Shown piece after piece: positions 6,759 to 14,125 of a stretch of DNA of 16,341 nucleotides (position 1 is the stretch's first letter; the number at the start of each line of letters is the position of its first letter). This DNA comes from an uncultured Sphingobium sp. (GTDB lineage: Bacteria; Pseudomonadota; Alphaproteobacteria; Sphingomonadales; Sphingomonadaceae), in NCBI GenBank assembly GCA_946479185.1, contig CAMLFF010000038.1, forward strand, positions 1 to 16,341, in the 5' to 3' direction. The translations under genes and the position numbers were made by a program. The notes below the pieces were generated by a model, which was not told the DNA's origin, made no database searches, and saw only the letters and a program-made list of their open reading frames with translations.

Positions 6759-8977
6759 TGCCGATGACCAAGCGCACCGCGCCCGGCCTTGTCGCCACCT
6801 ACCGCATCCAGCTCCGCGAGGGCATGGATCTCGATGCCGTCCGCCAGCGCATTCCCTGGCTGCGCGATCTCGGCATCAGCCACATCTATCTGTCGCCGCT
6901 CTTTGCCGCCGCGCCCGGCTCGACGCATGGCTATGATGTGATCGATCCCAATCAGGTCGATCCCGTGCTGGGTGGCGAGGAAGCCTTTCACGATCTGAGC
7001 AATGCTGCGCGGGCCGCCGATATGGGCCTGGTCCTCGATATCGTCCCCAATCATATGGCGCTTACGCCGGACAATCCATATGTCGCCGACATCATGCGGC
7101 ATGGCCAGCACAGCCCGTTCGCGCCCGTCTTCGATATCGACTGGACACAGGGCCCGCTCCATTTTGCCGTGCTGGACCGCTCGCCCTCGGACCTGCTCGA
7201 CGCGGGTCTCATCAGCATAGCTGGCGATGCCGACCGCCCTGCGCTGCGCATCTATAACCAGCACTATCCGCTGCGTGCGGCAGTCCTCGACGCACCCCTC
7301 GCGGATGATGCACTCGACCGTCTCCTTGCCGAGCAACATTGGAGTATCGGCCACTGGCAAGAGACGGCCCATGCGATCATCCATCGCCGCTTCTTCAATG
7401 TCAGCAGCCTCATCGGCGTGCGGCAGGAAGATGCCGATGTGTTCGATCTTACCCATCGCTGGATCGTCGATCAGGTTCGCGCGGGGCGGATTCAGGGGCT
7501 TCGCGTGGATCATATCGATGGCCTGGCCCAACCCGGCGCCTATCTCCATCGCCTGCGTGATGCGGTCGGTTTCATACCCATCTGGGTCGAGAAGATCGTG
7601 AAGGAAGGCGAGGATATTCCTGCCAGCTGGCCGGTCGAAGGCATGAGTGGCTATGAGTTTTTGATGCCCGTCACGCAGCTTTTGACGGAGCCAGACGGGC
7701 TACAGGCCCTGCACCAAACTGCACGTGGCGCTGTGCCTCACGATATCTCCAAAGAGGTGCGCGAGGTAAGGCAGCAGTTATTGAACACGGTCTTCAAGCC
7801 CGAGGTTGATCGCGTCACACGGGCAGCGCTTCTGGCATTGGGTGCGGATGAGAATTGCGTGCCCAGCTTCCGCGCAGCGGTCAGCCAGCTTGCGATCCAC
7901 TGGCCGGTCTATCGCGCCTATGGCAGCGATGGATTGCCGCTTGGGCCGCACCTTGCCTCCGTGTTGGAGACAGCCAAAGCCCAACGCAGCCCAAGCGATG
8001 CGCTCGGTCCCCTGTTCAACCTGCTCTCCGCGCCCGATGATCCGCTCGCGCGCACAGTCGCCACGCGGTTCGAGCAGTTGACAGGCGCGCTCACGGCCAA
8101 GTCGGAGGAGGATACCGTCTTCTTCCGCGCGGTCTCCTACCTCCCTTTCTGCGAAGTCGGCGGCGAGCCTGATCTCGAGCCCATCGACGCGGACGAATTC
8201 GCGCACCGCATGGCCGATCGGGCGGCGCATTATCCCTGCGCGCTCAACACGCTCTCGACCCATGACACCAAACGCTCCGCCGATGCACGGGCGGCGATCG
8301 TGGCGCTTACCTATTGCCCGGCGCTGGGCGATAAGCTCTGCCGCGCCGCGCGGGGCCTCGCTCGGGAACGGGGACTAAGCGAGCGCTGGGGGCTTTACGC
8401 CATGCAGACCGCGCTCATGATGGTTGATCAGCCAGATCGCGATGCCCGCCTGCGCGAGCATATCGCCAAGGCAATGCGCGAGGCCAAGGATGCCTCCACA
8501 CACGAATCCCCTGTGCCGGAGATTGAGGCGCAAGTCAGCGATCTCGCGATCGCGCTCGCCAACGACTTGAAAGCGGGCATGCTTTGGTCGTCCGATGAGC
8601 GGCACGCCTATGAGCATGTCGTCGAAACGCTCATTCTCGCGCAGATCGCTTTCCAGATCACCGCGCCGGGCATTCCGGATATTTACCAGGGCACCGAGGC
8701 GACATGCGTCGCCTTGACCGATCCGGACAATCGCCGCCCAGTGGATTGGGAGCGGGATGCGGGCTCCCGCAAAGTCGAGCGCACGCGGCAGCTCCTGCGT
8801 CTGCGTCGGAGCAACCGGGAGCTGTTTGCAATGGGCAGTTATGCGCTTGAGGAATCAGAGCAGGCCTGGACGGTCATCCGCCGCTGGCAGGGCGCGAAAG
8901 TGACGATCGAGATCGAGCGCCCATGCCGCCTGCATCCAGAAGCCCAGACCAGCGTTGATCTAATAATGTCGCAATGA
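6758..8977 (+). CDS. treY: Malto-oligosyltrehalose synthase (TreY)
   Basis: TreY rearranges the reducing-end alpha-1,4 bond of malto-oligosaccharides into an alpha,alpha-1,1 bond, making malto-oligosyltrehalose for TreZ. The 739-residue protein belongs to GH13_26. Family marks are ATYRIQLREGMDLD near the N-terminus, LGISHIYLSPLF, GSTHGYDVIDPNQVDPVLGG, DIVPNHMA, GLRVDHIDGL with nucleophile Asp251, WVEKIVKEGE with Glu278, GMSGYEFL, and TLSTHDTKRSADARA with Asp503. The C-terminal PGIPDIYQGTE segment is also typical. ATG 6758 overlaps the treZ stop by one base; a second in-frame ATG follows two codons later (6764). No strong ribosome site precedes it, so coupled translation is likely. All three catalytic carboxylates are present, so the enzyme looks intact. 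Confidence 0.95.
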   Translation: MPMTKRTAPGLVATYRIQLREGMDLDAVRQRIPWLRDLGISHIYLSPLFAAAPGSTHGYDVIDPNQVDPVLGGEEAFHDLSNAARAADMGLVLDIVPNHMALTPDNPYVADIMRHGQHSPFAPVFDIDWTQGPLHFAVLDRSPSDLLDAGLISIAGDADRPALRIYNQHYPLRAAVLDAPLADDALDRLLAEQHWSIGHWQETAHAIIHRRFFNVSSLIGVRQEDADVFDLTHRWIVDQVRAGRIQGLRVDHIDGLAQPGAYLHRLRDAVGFIPIWVEKIVKEGEDIPASWPVEGMSGYEFLMPVTQLLTEPDGLQALHQTARGAVPHDISKEVREVRQQLLNTVFKPEVDRVTRAALLALGADENCVPSFRAAVSQLAIHWPVYRAYGSDGLPLGPHLASVLETAKAQRSPSDALGPLFNLLSAPDDPLARTVATRFEQLTGALTAKSEEDTVFFRAVSYLPFCEVGGEPDLEPIDADEFAHRMADRAAHYPCALNTLSTHDTKRSADARAAIVALTYCPALGDKLCRAARGLARERGLSERWGLYAMQTALMMVDQPDRDARLREHIAKAMREAKDASTHESPVPEIEAQVSDLAIALANDLKAGMLWSSDERHAYEHVVETLILAQIAFQITAPGIPDIYQGTEATCVALTDPDNRRPVDWERDAGSRKVERTRQLLRLRRSNRELFAMGSYALEESEQAWTVIRRWQGAKVTIEIERPCRLHPEAQTSVDLIMSQ

Positions 8978-8988
8978 TGGAGAGAAAC

Positions 8989-9249
8989 ATGACTGAAGAG
9001 CGTCAGAAGCAGCTCGAGGAACGAGCTTACGCCCTGTGGGAAGCTGAAGGCCATCCTGCTGACCGCGCCGACGCGCATTGGCATCAGGCTGAGCATGAGA
9101 TCGGCGCCGAAGTGGAGGAGAATGTCGCCGATGAGTCCAGCGTTCTGCTGCCAGCAATCGGCGAAGAAGGCGCAGACAGTCCAGCGCCGCTCGAAGCTGC
9201 CTTGCCTGCATCAACGGCGATACCCAGTGGGCGCCGCAAGAAGAAATGA
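8989..9249 (+). CDS. Small DUF2934 protein inside the trehalose operon
   Basis: The 86-residue protein has a short helical N-terminal motif (residues about 6-36: LEERAYALWEAEGHPADRADAHWHQAE) that matches DUF2934, a small family common in alpha- and betaproteobacteria with no defined function. An acidic middle part and a basic tail (GRRKKK) follow; the tail could contact nucleic acid or polyphosphate surfaces, which is speculation. I chose ATG 8989 because GGAG at 8979-8982 is spaced six bases from it. An upstream ATG at 8974 would give ATGA overlap with treY and add five residues, and cannot be excluded. DUF2934 genes often sit in glycogen/trehalose clusters in related bacteria, as I recall, so a role in regulating or scaffolding these enzymes is possible. 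Confidence 0.82.
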   Translation: MTEERQKQLEERAYALWEAEGHPADRADAHWHQAEHEIGAEVEENVADESSVLLPAIGEEGADSPAPLEAALPASTAIPSGRRKKK

Positions 9250-9272
9250 GAGATTGAAGGGCCGGGCCCGAC

Positions 9273-11210
9273 GTGGATGATCTCAGCGCACTTGCGGCGG
9301 CCGCTGGCCTTTCCACCGATTGGACTGATGCCCATGGTCGCCCGCAGCGTGTCGCCGCAGATAATCTTTGCGCAATATTGGAAGCTCTTGGCTACCCAGC
9401 CGCATCGGACAGCGAACGCCGTCAGAGCTGGGATCGACTTAACGCGGAGAGAGACGCGAAGCCCCCGTTCGTGAGCGGCGATGCAGGCAAGCCAGTGCAG
9501 CTTCCCCTGTCACTACTCGGCACCCAATCCGCCGAGCTGCATCTTGAGCGTGGGCGATCGATGCGCCTGGCAGTCGAGGCCGGGCGATTGCCGCCCATCG
9601 ACGAGCCCGGCTATCATCAGCTGGAAACATCAGGTCATGAGTTGACCCTCGCCATCGCCCCGCCTGCCTGCCACCTTCCTCACAACGCCGGTTGGGGACT
9701 CGCCCTGCAAATCCCGTCACTGCAAGGCCCGAGCCCGTTCGGCACGCTGCAGGAATTGAGGGCTGCGGCGCATCATCTCGGCAGACAAGGCGCCGATCAT
9801 ATCCTGCTCAGTCCCGTTCATGCGATCCTGCCAGCGCGCGGAATGCACTTCAGCCCTTATGCGCCCTCCAGCCGCCGCTTCCTGAACAGCGCGCTTGCCG
9901 CACCCTTTGCGCCCGATGATCCCGCTGAAAGCGCTGATCTGATTGATTGGGAAACGGCGCTGCCCGCAGCCTATGCTTGCCTGCGCCCGCACCGCGATCG
10001 CCTGTCGCCAGACGAACGCGCCACGCTGGATCGCTGGGCAGAAGATCAAGGCCCCGCCTTGCGCCAGCACGCCACCTTCGATGCGCTCTATGTCGCGCAT
10101 GGATCACTGCCCTGGCAAGAATGGCCCGCCGCGCTGCAACGCGCATCGCGCACAGCCGTGGCAGAATTCGCCTCACAACATGCCGATGACATTGCACTCC
10201 ATCTGCTCGGCCAGAAGCTTGCGACAGAAGCGCTCGCTGCGGCGCAGGCCAGCGCGAAGGCAGGCGGCATGAGTACCGGCCTTATTGCCGATGTCGCGGT
10301 TGGCGTGGACCCCGTTGGAAGCGACGTCTGGGCGGACCCGGACGCCTATCTGCAAGGGCTCACAATCGGAGCCCCGCCCGACCCACTGGGTCCGGCAGGG
10401 CAGAATTGGGGCCTCACGACCTTTTCGCCAAGCGGCCTGCGCACTCGCGCCTTCGCACCCTGGATCGACGTGGTGCGCGCGGCTTTGCAGCATGCAGGTG
10501 GGTTACGGATCGATCATGCGTTCGGGCTGCAGCGCTTATGGGTCATTCCGCAGGGCCGACCAAGCAGTGCGGGCGCTTACCTTTCCTATCCGCTTGAGGA
10601 TATGATGCGGATTCTCACCCTTGAGAGCCACCGCAGCAATGCTGTGGTGATCGCGGAAGATCTTGGCACGGTGCCAGCGGGATTTCGGGATCGGATGGAA
10701 GCCCGCGCGATGCTGGGGATGCGGGTTCTGTGGTTCGAGCGCACCGAGGATGGGGCGTTTGCGGATTCCCGCGCATATCCGCCAAACAGCGTTGCTATGA
10801 CAGGAACACATGACACACCGACAGTCGCTGGCTGGTGGCGCAGACGCGATCTGGATTGGGCCGAGAAAGTCATGCCGGACTTCGATCGGGAGACCGCAAA
10901 TATCGCCCGGACCAAGGATCGCGACCTGTTATGGAACCGGCTTGCAAAAGGGGTCGCGCCCCCAACTTCAAGCGCCAGCGCAGTGGTGGATGCCGCGGTC
11001 GCGCATATCACCGCCATGCCCTCAAAGCTGAAGATATTACCGGTAGAGGATTTGCTCGGATTGGAGGAGCAAACCAACATTCCCGGCACCATCGGCGATC
11101 ATCCAAACTGGCGCCGGCGGCTGCCCGGCACGGTCGAACAAATTCTCGCAAAGCCGGATGTGAGGCGCCGCATCGATATGTTGAACACAGGCCAATCAGC
11201 CGAGCGTTAA
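9273..11210 (+). CDS. malQ: 4-alpha-glucanotransferase (amylomaltase, GH77)
   Basis: MalQ transfers alpha-1,4-glucan segments between malto-oligosaccharides, disproportionating them and releasing glucose. Here it can rebuild longer chains from the short glucans left by TreY/TreZ. The 645-residue protein has an N-terminal domain of about 150 residues (DDLSALAAAAGLSTDW), then GH77 motifs: DVAVGVDPVGSDVWAD, GQNWGLTTFSP, GLRIDHAFGLQRLWVIP with Asp414, IAEDLGTVP with Glu462, and GTHDTPTVAGWW with Asp514. The GTG start at 9273 gives the usual family N-terminus. The nearest purine-rich stretch (GAAGGG, 9256-9261) is eleven bases upstream, which is long, and overlaps a GC palindrome GGGCCGGGCCC (9259-9269), so initiation may be weak or structure-dependent. 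It ends three bases before a converging gene, with no terminator visible between. Confidence 0.94.
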   Translation: MDDLSALAAAAGLSTDWTDAHGRPQRVAADNLCAILEALGYPAASDSERRQSWDRLNAERDAKPPFVSGDAGKPVQLPLSLLGTQSAELHLERGRSMRLAVEAGRLPPIDEPGYHQLETSGHELTLAIAPPACHLPHNAGWGLALQIPSLQGPSPFGTLQELRAAAHHLGRQGADHILLSPVHAILPARGMHFSPYAPSSRRFLNSALAAPFAPDDPAESADLIDWETALPAAYACLRPHRDRLSPDERATLDRWAEDQGPALRQHATFDALYVAHGSLPWQEWPAALQRASRTAVAEFASQHADDIALHLLGQKLATEALAAAQASAKAGGMSTGLIADVAVGVDPVGSDVWADPDAYLQGLTIGAPPDPLGPAGQNWGLTTFSPSGLRTRAFAPWIDVVRAALQHAGGLRIDHAFGLQRLWVIPQGRPSSAGAYLSYPLEDMMRILTLESHRSNAVVIAEDLGTVPAGFRDRMEARAMLGMRVLWFERTEDGAFADSRAYPPNSVAMTGTHDTPTVAGWWRRRDLDWAEKVMPDFDRETANIARTKDRDLLWNRLAKGVAPPTSSASAVVDAAVAHITAMPSKLKILPVEDLLGLEEQTNIPGTIGDHPNWRRRLPGTVEQILAKPDVRRRIDMLNTGQSAER

Positions 11211-11213
11211 GCT

Positions 11214-11456
11214 CTAGCGCTTGCCCGCTCCCATACGCCCCGCTTTCGGGTCATCCTCTTCCCCAATCCGCGTCATTGTCTCCGGGTTATAATTGTCCGG
11301 GATGGCGGCCCCACTCTGCGGGTCTCGTTTCGGCTCGCGATCCAGCGTGTCGCTGGGACGACGCCCGGATCCTTCCGGCTGATTTTCCGTCGAAATATTG
11401 GGATTGCGGCCTTCCTTGCTGGGCACGTGCCGCTCGCTTCTGAATGTCTCTGCCAT
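11214..11456 (-). CDS. Small hydrophilic protein, function unknown
   Basis: I do not recognise a family. The 80-residue product is highly polar, rich in Arg, Lys, Glu, Asp, Pro and Gly, has no hydrophobic segment, and is probably disordered in solution. The C-terminal part has the phrase IPDNYNPETMTRIGEEDDPKAG. ATG at 11456 is supported by GAGGAG about seven bases upstream. It is the last leftward gene of the DUF4142 group, 81 bp after the DUF4142 stop, and ends three bases from malQ on the opposite strand. Small, hydrophilic stress-type proteins are plausible in this setting, but that is inference only. Coding status is supported by the ribosome site and sustained charged composition rather than by homology. 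Confidence 0.65.
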   Translation of the reverse strand: MAETFRSERHVPSKEGRNPNISTENQPEGSGRRPSDTLDREPKRDPQSGAAIPDNYNPETMTRIGEEDDPKAGRMGAGKR

Positions 11457-11487
11457 GCTATGGCTCCTCAATCTTCTGGAGCGACGG

Positions 11488-11521
11488 TGCGGCAATGCAT
11501 GTGTTGATCAGCACTGCCGCA
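11488..11521 (-). other. Intercistronic stem-loop after the DUF4142 gene
   Basis: TGCGGCAATGC (11488-11498) and GCACTGCCGCA (11511-11521) form an inverted repeat with 12 bases between. In the leftward transcript the single mismatch becomes a G-U pair, giving an 11-bp GC-rich stem that starts 16 bases after the DUF4142 stop. No U-tract follows, so it is not a classical terminator. It may attenuate transcription, protect the upstream mRNA 3' end, or be incidental. Confidence 0.45.
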
Positions 11522-11537
11522 TTGTCGCCCCGCCAAG

Positions 11538-12140
11538 TCAGACTTTGATCTTCGCAAGCATCTCAATGTGATGCTGAACAACCGGTGCGATCTCACCCGC
11601 TGCGGTCTTCAACTGCGCAGTGTCGCCACCCACCGCATAGCCCTGATGCAAGGCGAGCGCCTCCTGATGGGCCGTCTTTTGCGCGTCCAGATAAGCGCGG
11701 TCTGCCGCAGCACCATCAGCCGACTTGATGCTGTCGACAGCCTGCTGCTGCTTGGGCTCAAGCACTGGTGGCGGTGCTGTCAATTTGGCGGCCTGCGCTG
11801 CGGACTTCAACTTGGCCGTGGCCGTGCCATGATCGTCGATCATCATCTGTGCGAAGGATTTGATGTCGGCATTTTGCGTCTTGTCGAGGATCGCGCGTGA
11901 GGACTCGATCTCGAACTTGTCACCTGCCCCCGCCTTCGCCAGATAGGTCGTCGCGTCCGTGGGCGCCGGAGCAGATTCCATGCCGATCACGGCCGAATTG
12001 GCAGGCATCTCCATCGACCCATCCATAGTGCCATTCATGCTGTTACCGCCGGGCGAGTTCGTGACGGATGATCCGGCATCGCCACCATTGCAGGCGGCCA
12101 GCGCAAAAAGGGGCAGAAAAAGTAGAGCTTTCTTGGTCAT
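11538..12140 (-). CDS. DUF4142 lipoprotein
   Basis: The 200-residue product begins with a lipoprotein signal peptide: MTKK, a hydrophobic stretch LLFLPLFALAA, and the lipobox Cys at residue 17 followed by Asn. A flexible Ser/Asn/Gly/Met-rich linker runs to about residue 60. The rest is an all-helical DUF4142 domain, with FEIESSRAILDKTQNADIKS, FAQMMIDDHGTA and a C-terminal HHIEMLAKIKV. DUF4142 is predicted to be ferritin-like and periplasmic, with no settled function. ATG 12140 is backed by GGAGG with five-base spacing; an upstream in-frame start at 12173 would place eleven extra residues before the signal peptide. It lies 29 bp after the alcohol dehydrogenase stop, so co-transcription is likely. 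Confidence 0.88.
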   Translation of the reverse strand: MTKKALLFLPLFALAACNGGDAGSSVTNSPGGNSMNGTMDGSMEMPANSAVIGMESAPAPTDATTYLAKAGAGDKFEIESSRAILDKTQNADIKSFAQMMIDDHGTATAKLKSAAQAAKLTAPPPVLEPKQQQAVDSIKSADGAAADRAYLDAQKTAHQEALALHQGYAVGGDTAQLKTAAGEIAPVVQHHIEMLAKIKV

Positions 12141-12169
12141 GACGTCCTCCTGATTGATTGGGATTGCGG

Positions 12170-13375
12170 TCAAGCCGCAAACTGAGGGGCTTGGGCGTTA
12201 TCAAGCCCGGGCTTGAGCACGATCTTGGTCACGTCGTTCTGATGATCGTGGAAAATGCGATAGCCCTCGGCCGCCTGCTCCAGCGGCATGCGGTGGCTGA
12301 TGAGGAAGGTCGTATCGATCTTCCCCTCCATGATCGCATTGAGCAGGCCGGGCAGATAATGCTGCACATGGGTCTGGCCGGTCTTGAGCGTCAGGCCCTT
12401 TTCCATGAAGGCGCCCAGCGGAAATTTATCGACGAAACCGCCATAGACTGCAGGCATCGAGACGCGCCCGCCCTTGCGGCAAGCGATGATCGCCTGCCGG
12501 ATGGAATGGGTGCGGTCGGTTCCGGTGAAGGTGGAGACCTTGATCTGGTCCCACACATTGTCCGCAAAGAGGCCGTGCGCCTCCAGGCCAACGGCATCGA
12601 TGCACGCATCCGGGCCGATGCCGCCGGTCATTTCCATCAGCGCTTCATAGGTTTTCGTTTCCTCGAAGTTGATGGTTTCCGCACCGAATTTTTTCGCCAG
12701 TTCAAGCCTGCGCGGGAAATGATCGATCGCAATGACGCGTTCGGCGCCCATGAGGAAAGCCGACTGCACGCAGAACAGCCCAACCGGGCCGCATCCCCAC
12801 ACCGCGACAGTGTCGCCCGGCTCGATCTGCGCGAATTCAGCCGCTTGCCAGCCGGTCGGCAGAATGTCGGAGAGGAAGAGGACCTTGTCATCGTCGATCC
12901 CGTCCGGAATGACGATAGGCCCGACATCGCTAAACGGCACCCGCACATATTCGGCCTGTCCGCCCGCATAGCCCCCAGTCATATGGCTGTAGCCGAACAG
13001 CGCGGACATGGGCTGACCGTAAAGCGTCTGCGCAATATCCTGATTGTCGGCGGGGTTGCCATTATCGCAGGCCGAATATTGATGCTTGCCACAATGGTAG
13101 CAGCTTCCGCACGCGATGGTGAATGGCACCACCACGCGCTGGCCTTTTTTCAGTGTCGAGCCGGGACCGGTCTCGACCACTTCGCCCATGAACTCATGGC
13201 CCAGAATGTCGCCAGATTTCATCGTGGGGATGTAGCCGTCATATAGATGGAGATCGGACCCGCAGATAGCGGTCGACGTAACCTTGATGATTGCATCGCG
13301 AGGATTGATGATTTCGGGGTCATCCACAGTGTCGACGCGTACATCATGTTTGCCGTGCCAGGTGAGCGCGCGCAT
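12170..13375 (-). CDS. Zinc-dependent alcohol dehydrogenase, MDR family (formaldehyde-dehydrogenase-like)
   Basis: The 401-residue protein is a medium-chain zinc dehydrogenase. The catalytic zinc site is Cys38 ([11 protein letters not shown]), His60 and Glu61 (GHEFMGEV). The structural zinc site is Cys89, Cys92, Cys95 and Cys103 with the usual spacing. The NAD(P)-binding Rossmann motif is [12 protein letters not shown], ending its second strand in VIAIDH, where Asp suggests NAD(H). Overall it resembles the glutathione-independent formaldehyde dehydrogenase-like subgroup; the true substrate cannot be told. ATG 13375 overlaps the stop of the SRPBCC gene by one base, so these two are translationally coupled. 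An aldehyde- or alcohol-detoxifying role under stress fits the context but is inferred. Confidence 0.93.
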   Translation of the reverse strand: MRALTWHGKHDVRVDTVDDPEIINPRDAIIKVTSTAICGSDLHLYDGYIPTMKSGDILGHEFMGEVVETGPGSTLKKGQRVVVPFTIACGSCYHCGKHQYSACDNGNPADNQDIAQTLYGQPMSALFGYSHMTGGYAGGQAEYVRVPFSDVGPIVIPDGIDDDKVLFLSDILPTGWQAAEFAQIEPGDTVAVWGCGPVGLFCVQSAFLMGAERVIAIDHFPRRLELAKKFGAETINFEETKTYEALMEMTGGIGPDACIDAVGLEAHGLFADNVWDQIKVSTFTGTDRTHSIRQAIIACRKGGRVSMPAVYGGFVDKFPLGAFMEKGLTLKTGQTHVQHYLPGLLNAIMEGKIDTTFLISHRMPLEQAAEGYRIFHDHQNDVTKIVLKPGLDNAQAPQFAA

Positions 13376-13965
13376 CAGGCCATCTCCTCTTCAAATTGTG
13401 CGCGGGTCCAGGCCGCAGTGGCAATCTCGCCTGTTTCCATCAGTTGCTTAAAGCGGCGCAGATCGCGGCGTGCCTGAATGGCGGGCTCGCGCTGAAACAT
13501 CTTGGCAATCACTTTGCCGATGAAGCCGCCAGGGGGATCGTAGAGGATCGTGGCCGTCACTACGGTTCCGCGCTCTCCGGCATCGATGAAATCGACGCGA
13601 CCGCTGTTGGGAACGTCTGCTGCGTCCAATGACGCCCAGGCGATATACTCGCCCTCACGCTGCTCGGTGATTTGTGAAATCCACTCCACCGTTTTGCCAG
13701 CGGGAGCCTTTACCACCCAGCGCGAGCGGCCTGCGTCCAGCATTTCGACCGTGACCAGATTTTCCATGAAGCGCGGCAAATTGCTGAAATCGCTCCAGAA
13801 CGCATAAAGTTCGCTGGGTACGCGATTGATCGTGACGGTCGCGCTGGAGAGGCTGTCGCCCTTGGGCTCAACAAATTCCTGACCTGCTCGTTCAATGCGA
13901 TCAGAGCTTTTGGACGCAGCTAACGGTGCGTCGTCCAATCGATCGGACGATAGTCCATCGGGCAT
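13375..13965 (-). CDS. SRPBCC-family protein (cyclase/dehydrase type)
   Basis: The 196-residue product has an N-terminal polar tail of about 40 residues and then a START-like SRPBCC domain (about 40-180), a helix-grip fold that binds hydrophobic ligands. Recognisable phrases are [53 protein letters not shown] and [15 protein letters not shown], the last very typical of the COG5637 group. No signal peptide is seen. ATG 13965 has AGGAG seven bases upstream. Its stop overlaps the alcohol dehydrogenase start, and this SRPBCC-dehydrogenase pairing suggests a shared small-molecule substrate. The ligand is unknown. It is the first gene of the leftward group, and the 160-bp region before it carries repeat elements and a weak GGAAC-type promoter. 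Confidence 0.9.
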   Translation of the reverse strand: MPDGLSSDRLDDAPLAASKSSDRIERAGQEFVEPKGDSLSSATVTINRVPSELYAFWSDFSNLPRFMENLVTVEMLDAGRSRWVVKAPAGKTVEWISQITEQREGEYIAWASLDAADVPNSGRVDFIDAGERGTVVTATILYDPPGGFIGKVIAKMFQREPAIQARRDLRRFKQLMETGEIATAAWTRAQFEEEMA

Positions 13966-13993
13966 TTGGGATCTCCTGATTGCTCAAGTCCAA

Positions 13994-14018
13994 AATGCCG
14001 CTGCTCAACAGCTGTTCC
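13994..14018 (-). promoter_or_regulatory. Weak EcfG-like promoter motif, GGAAC-N16-CATT
   Basis: Reading leftward, GGAAC (14018-14014) is followed after 16 bases by CATT (13997-13994), which is one base off the CGTT of the EcfG -10 element. It lies about 30 bases before the SRPBCC start. The -35 half overlaps a 10-bp palindrome AACAGCTGTT (14007-14016). The match is weaker than at 400 and 1564. Confidence 0.3.
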
Positions 14019-14028
14019 CGGCAACAGG

Positions 14029-14043
14029 CGTCAATGACGTCAA
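14029..14043 (-). repeat. TTGACG direct repeat in a promoter region
   Basis: On the minus strand TTGACG occurs twice (14043-14038 and 14034-14029), three bases apart, as TTGACGTCATTGACG. The first copy lies within the palindrome TGACGTCA (14035-14042). The arrangement suits a dimeric activator or repressor, or a -35 box; no matching -10 element is clear at the right distance. It lies about 65 bases upstream of the SRPBCC start. Confidence 0.4.
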
Positions 14044-14125
14044 AACACGATGAATTGCTCAACTAAATTAACGCAGATTAGCCGGGCCTGTTTTGCTTGA
14101 ACTGGGCTCGTGGCTGTGACTGCTC

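Noticed and set aside
6548..7549. Leftward open frame (333 codons) across the treZ-treY junction
   Set aside because: treZ and treY motifs are continuous on the other strand. The leftward translation looks like a shadow of coding sequence.
11239..11250. CCCG-CTTT-CGGG hairpin just after malQ as a possible terminator
   Set aside because: The stem is only four base pairs, no T-tract follows on either strand, and it lies in the coding region of the converging gene.
12158..13246. Long rightward open frame (362 codons) opposite the alcohol dehydrogenase
   Set aside because: The opposite strand encodes a complete zinc dehydrogenase with all metal ligands. The rightward frame has no recognisable motif and is a GC-rich shadow.
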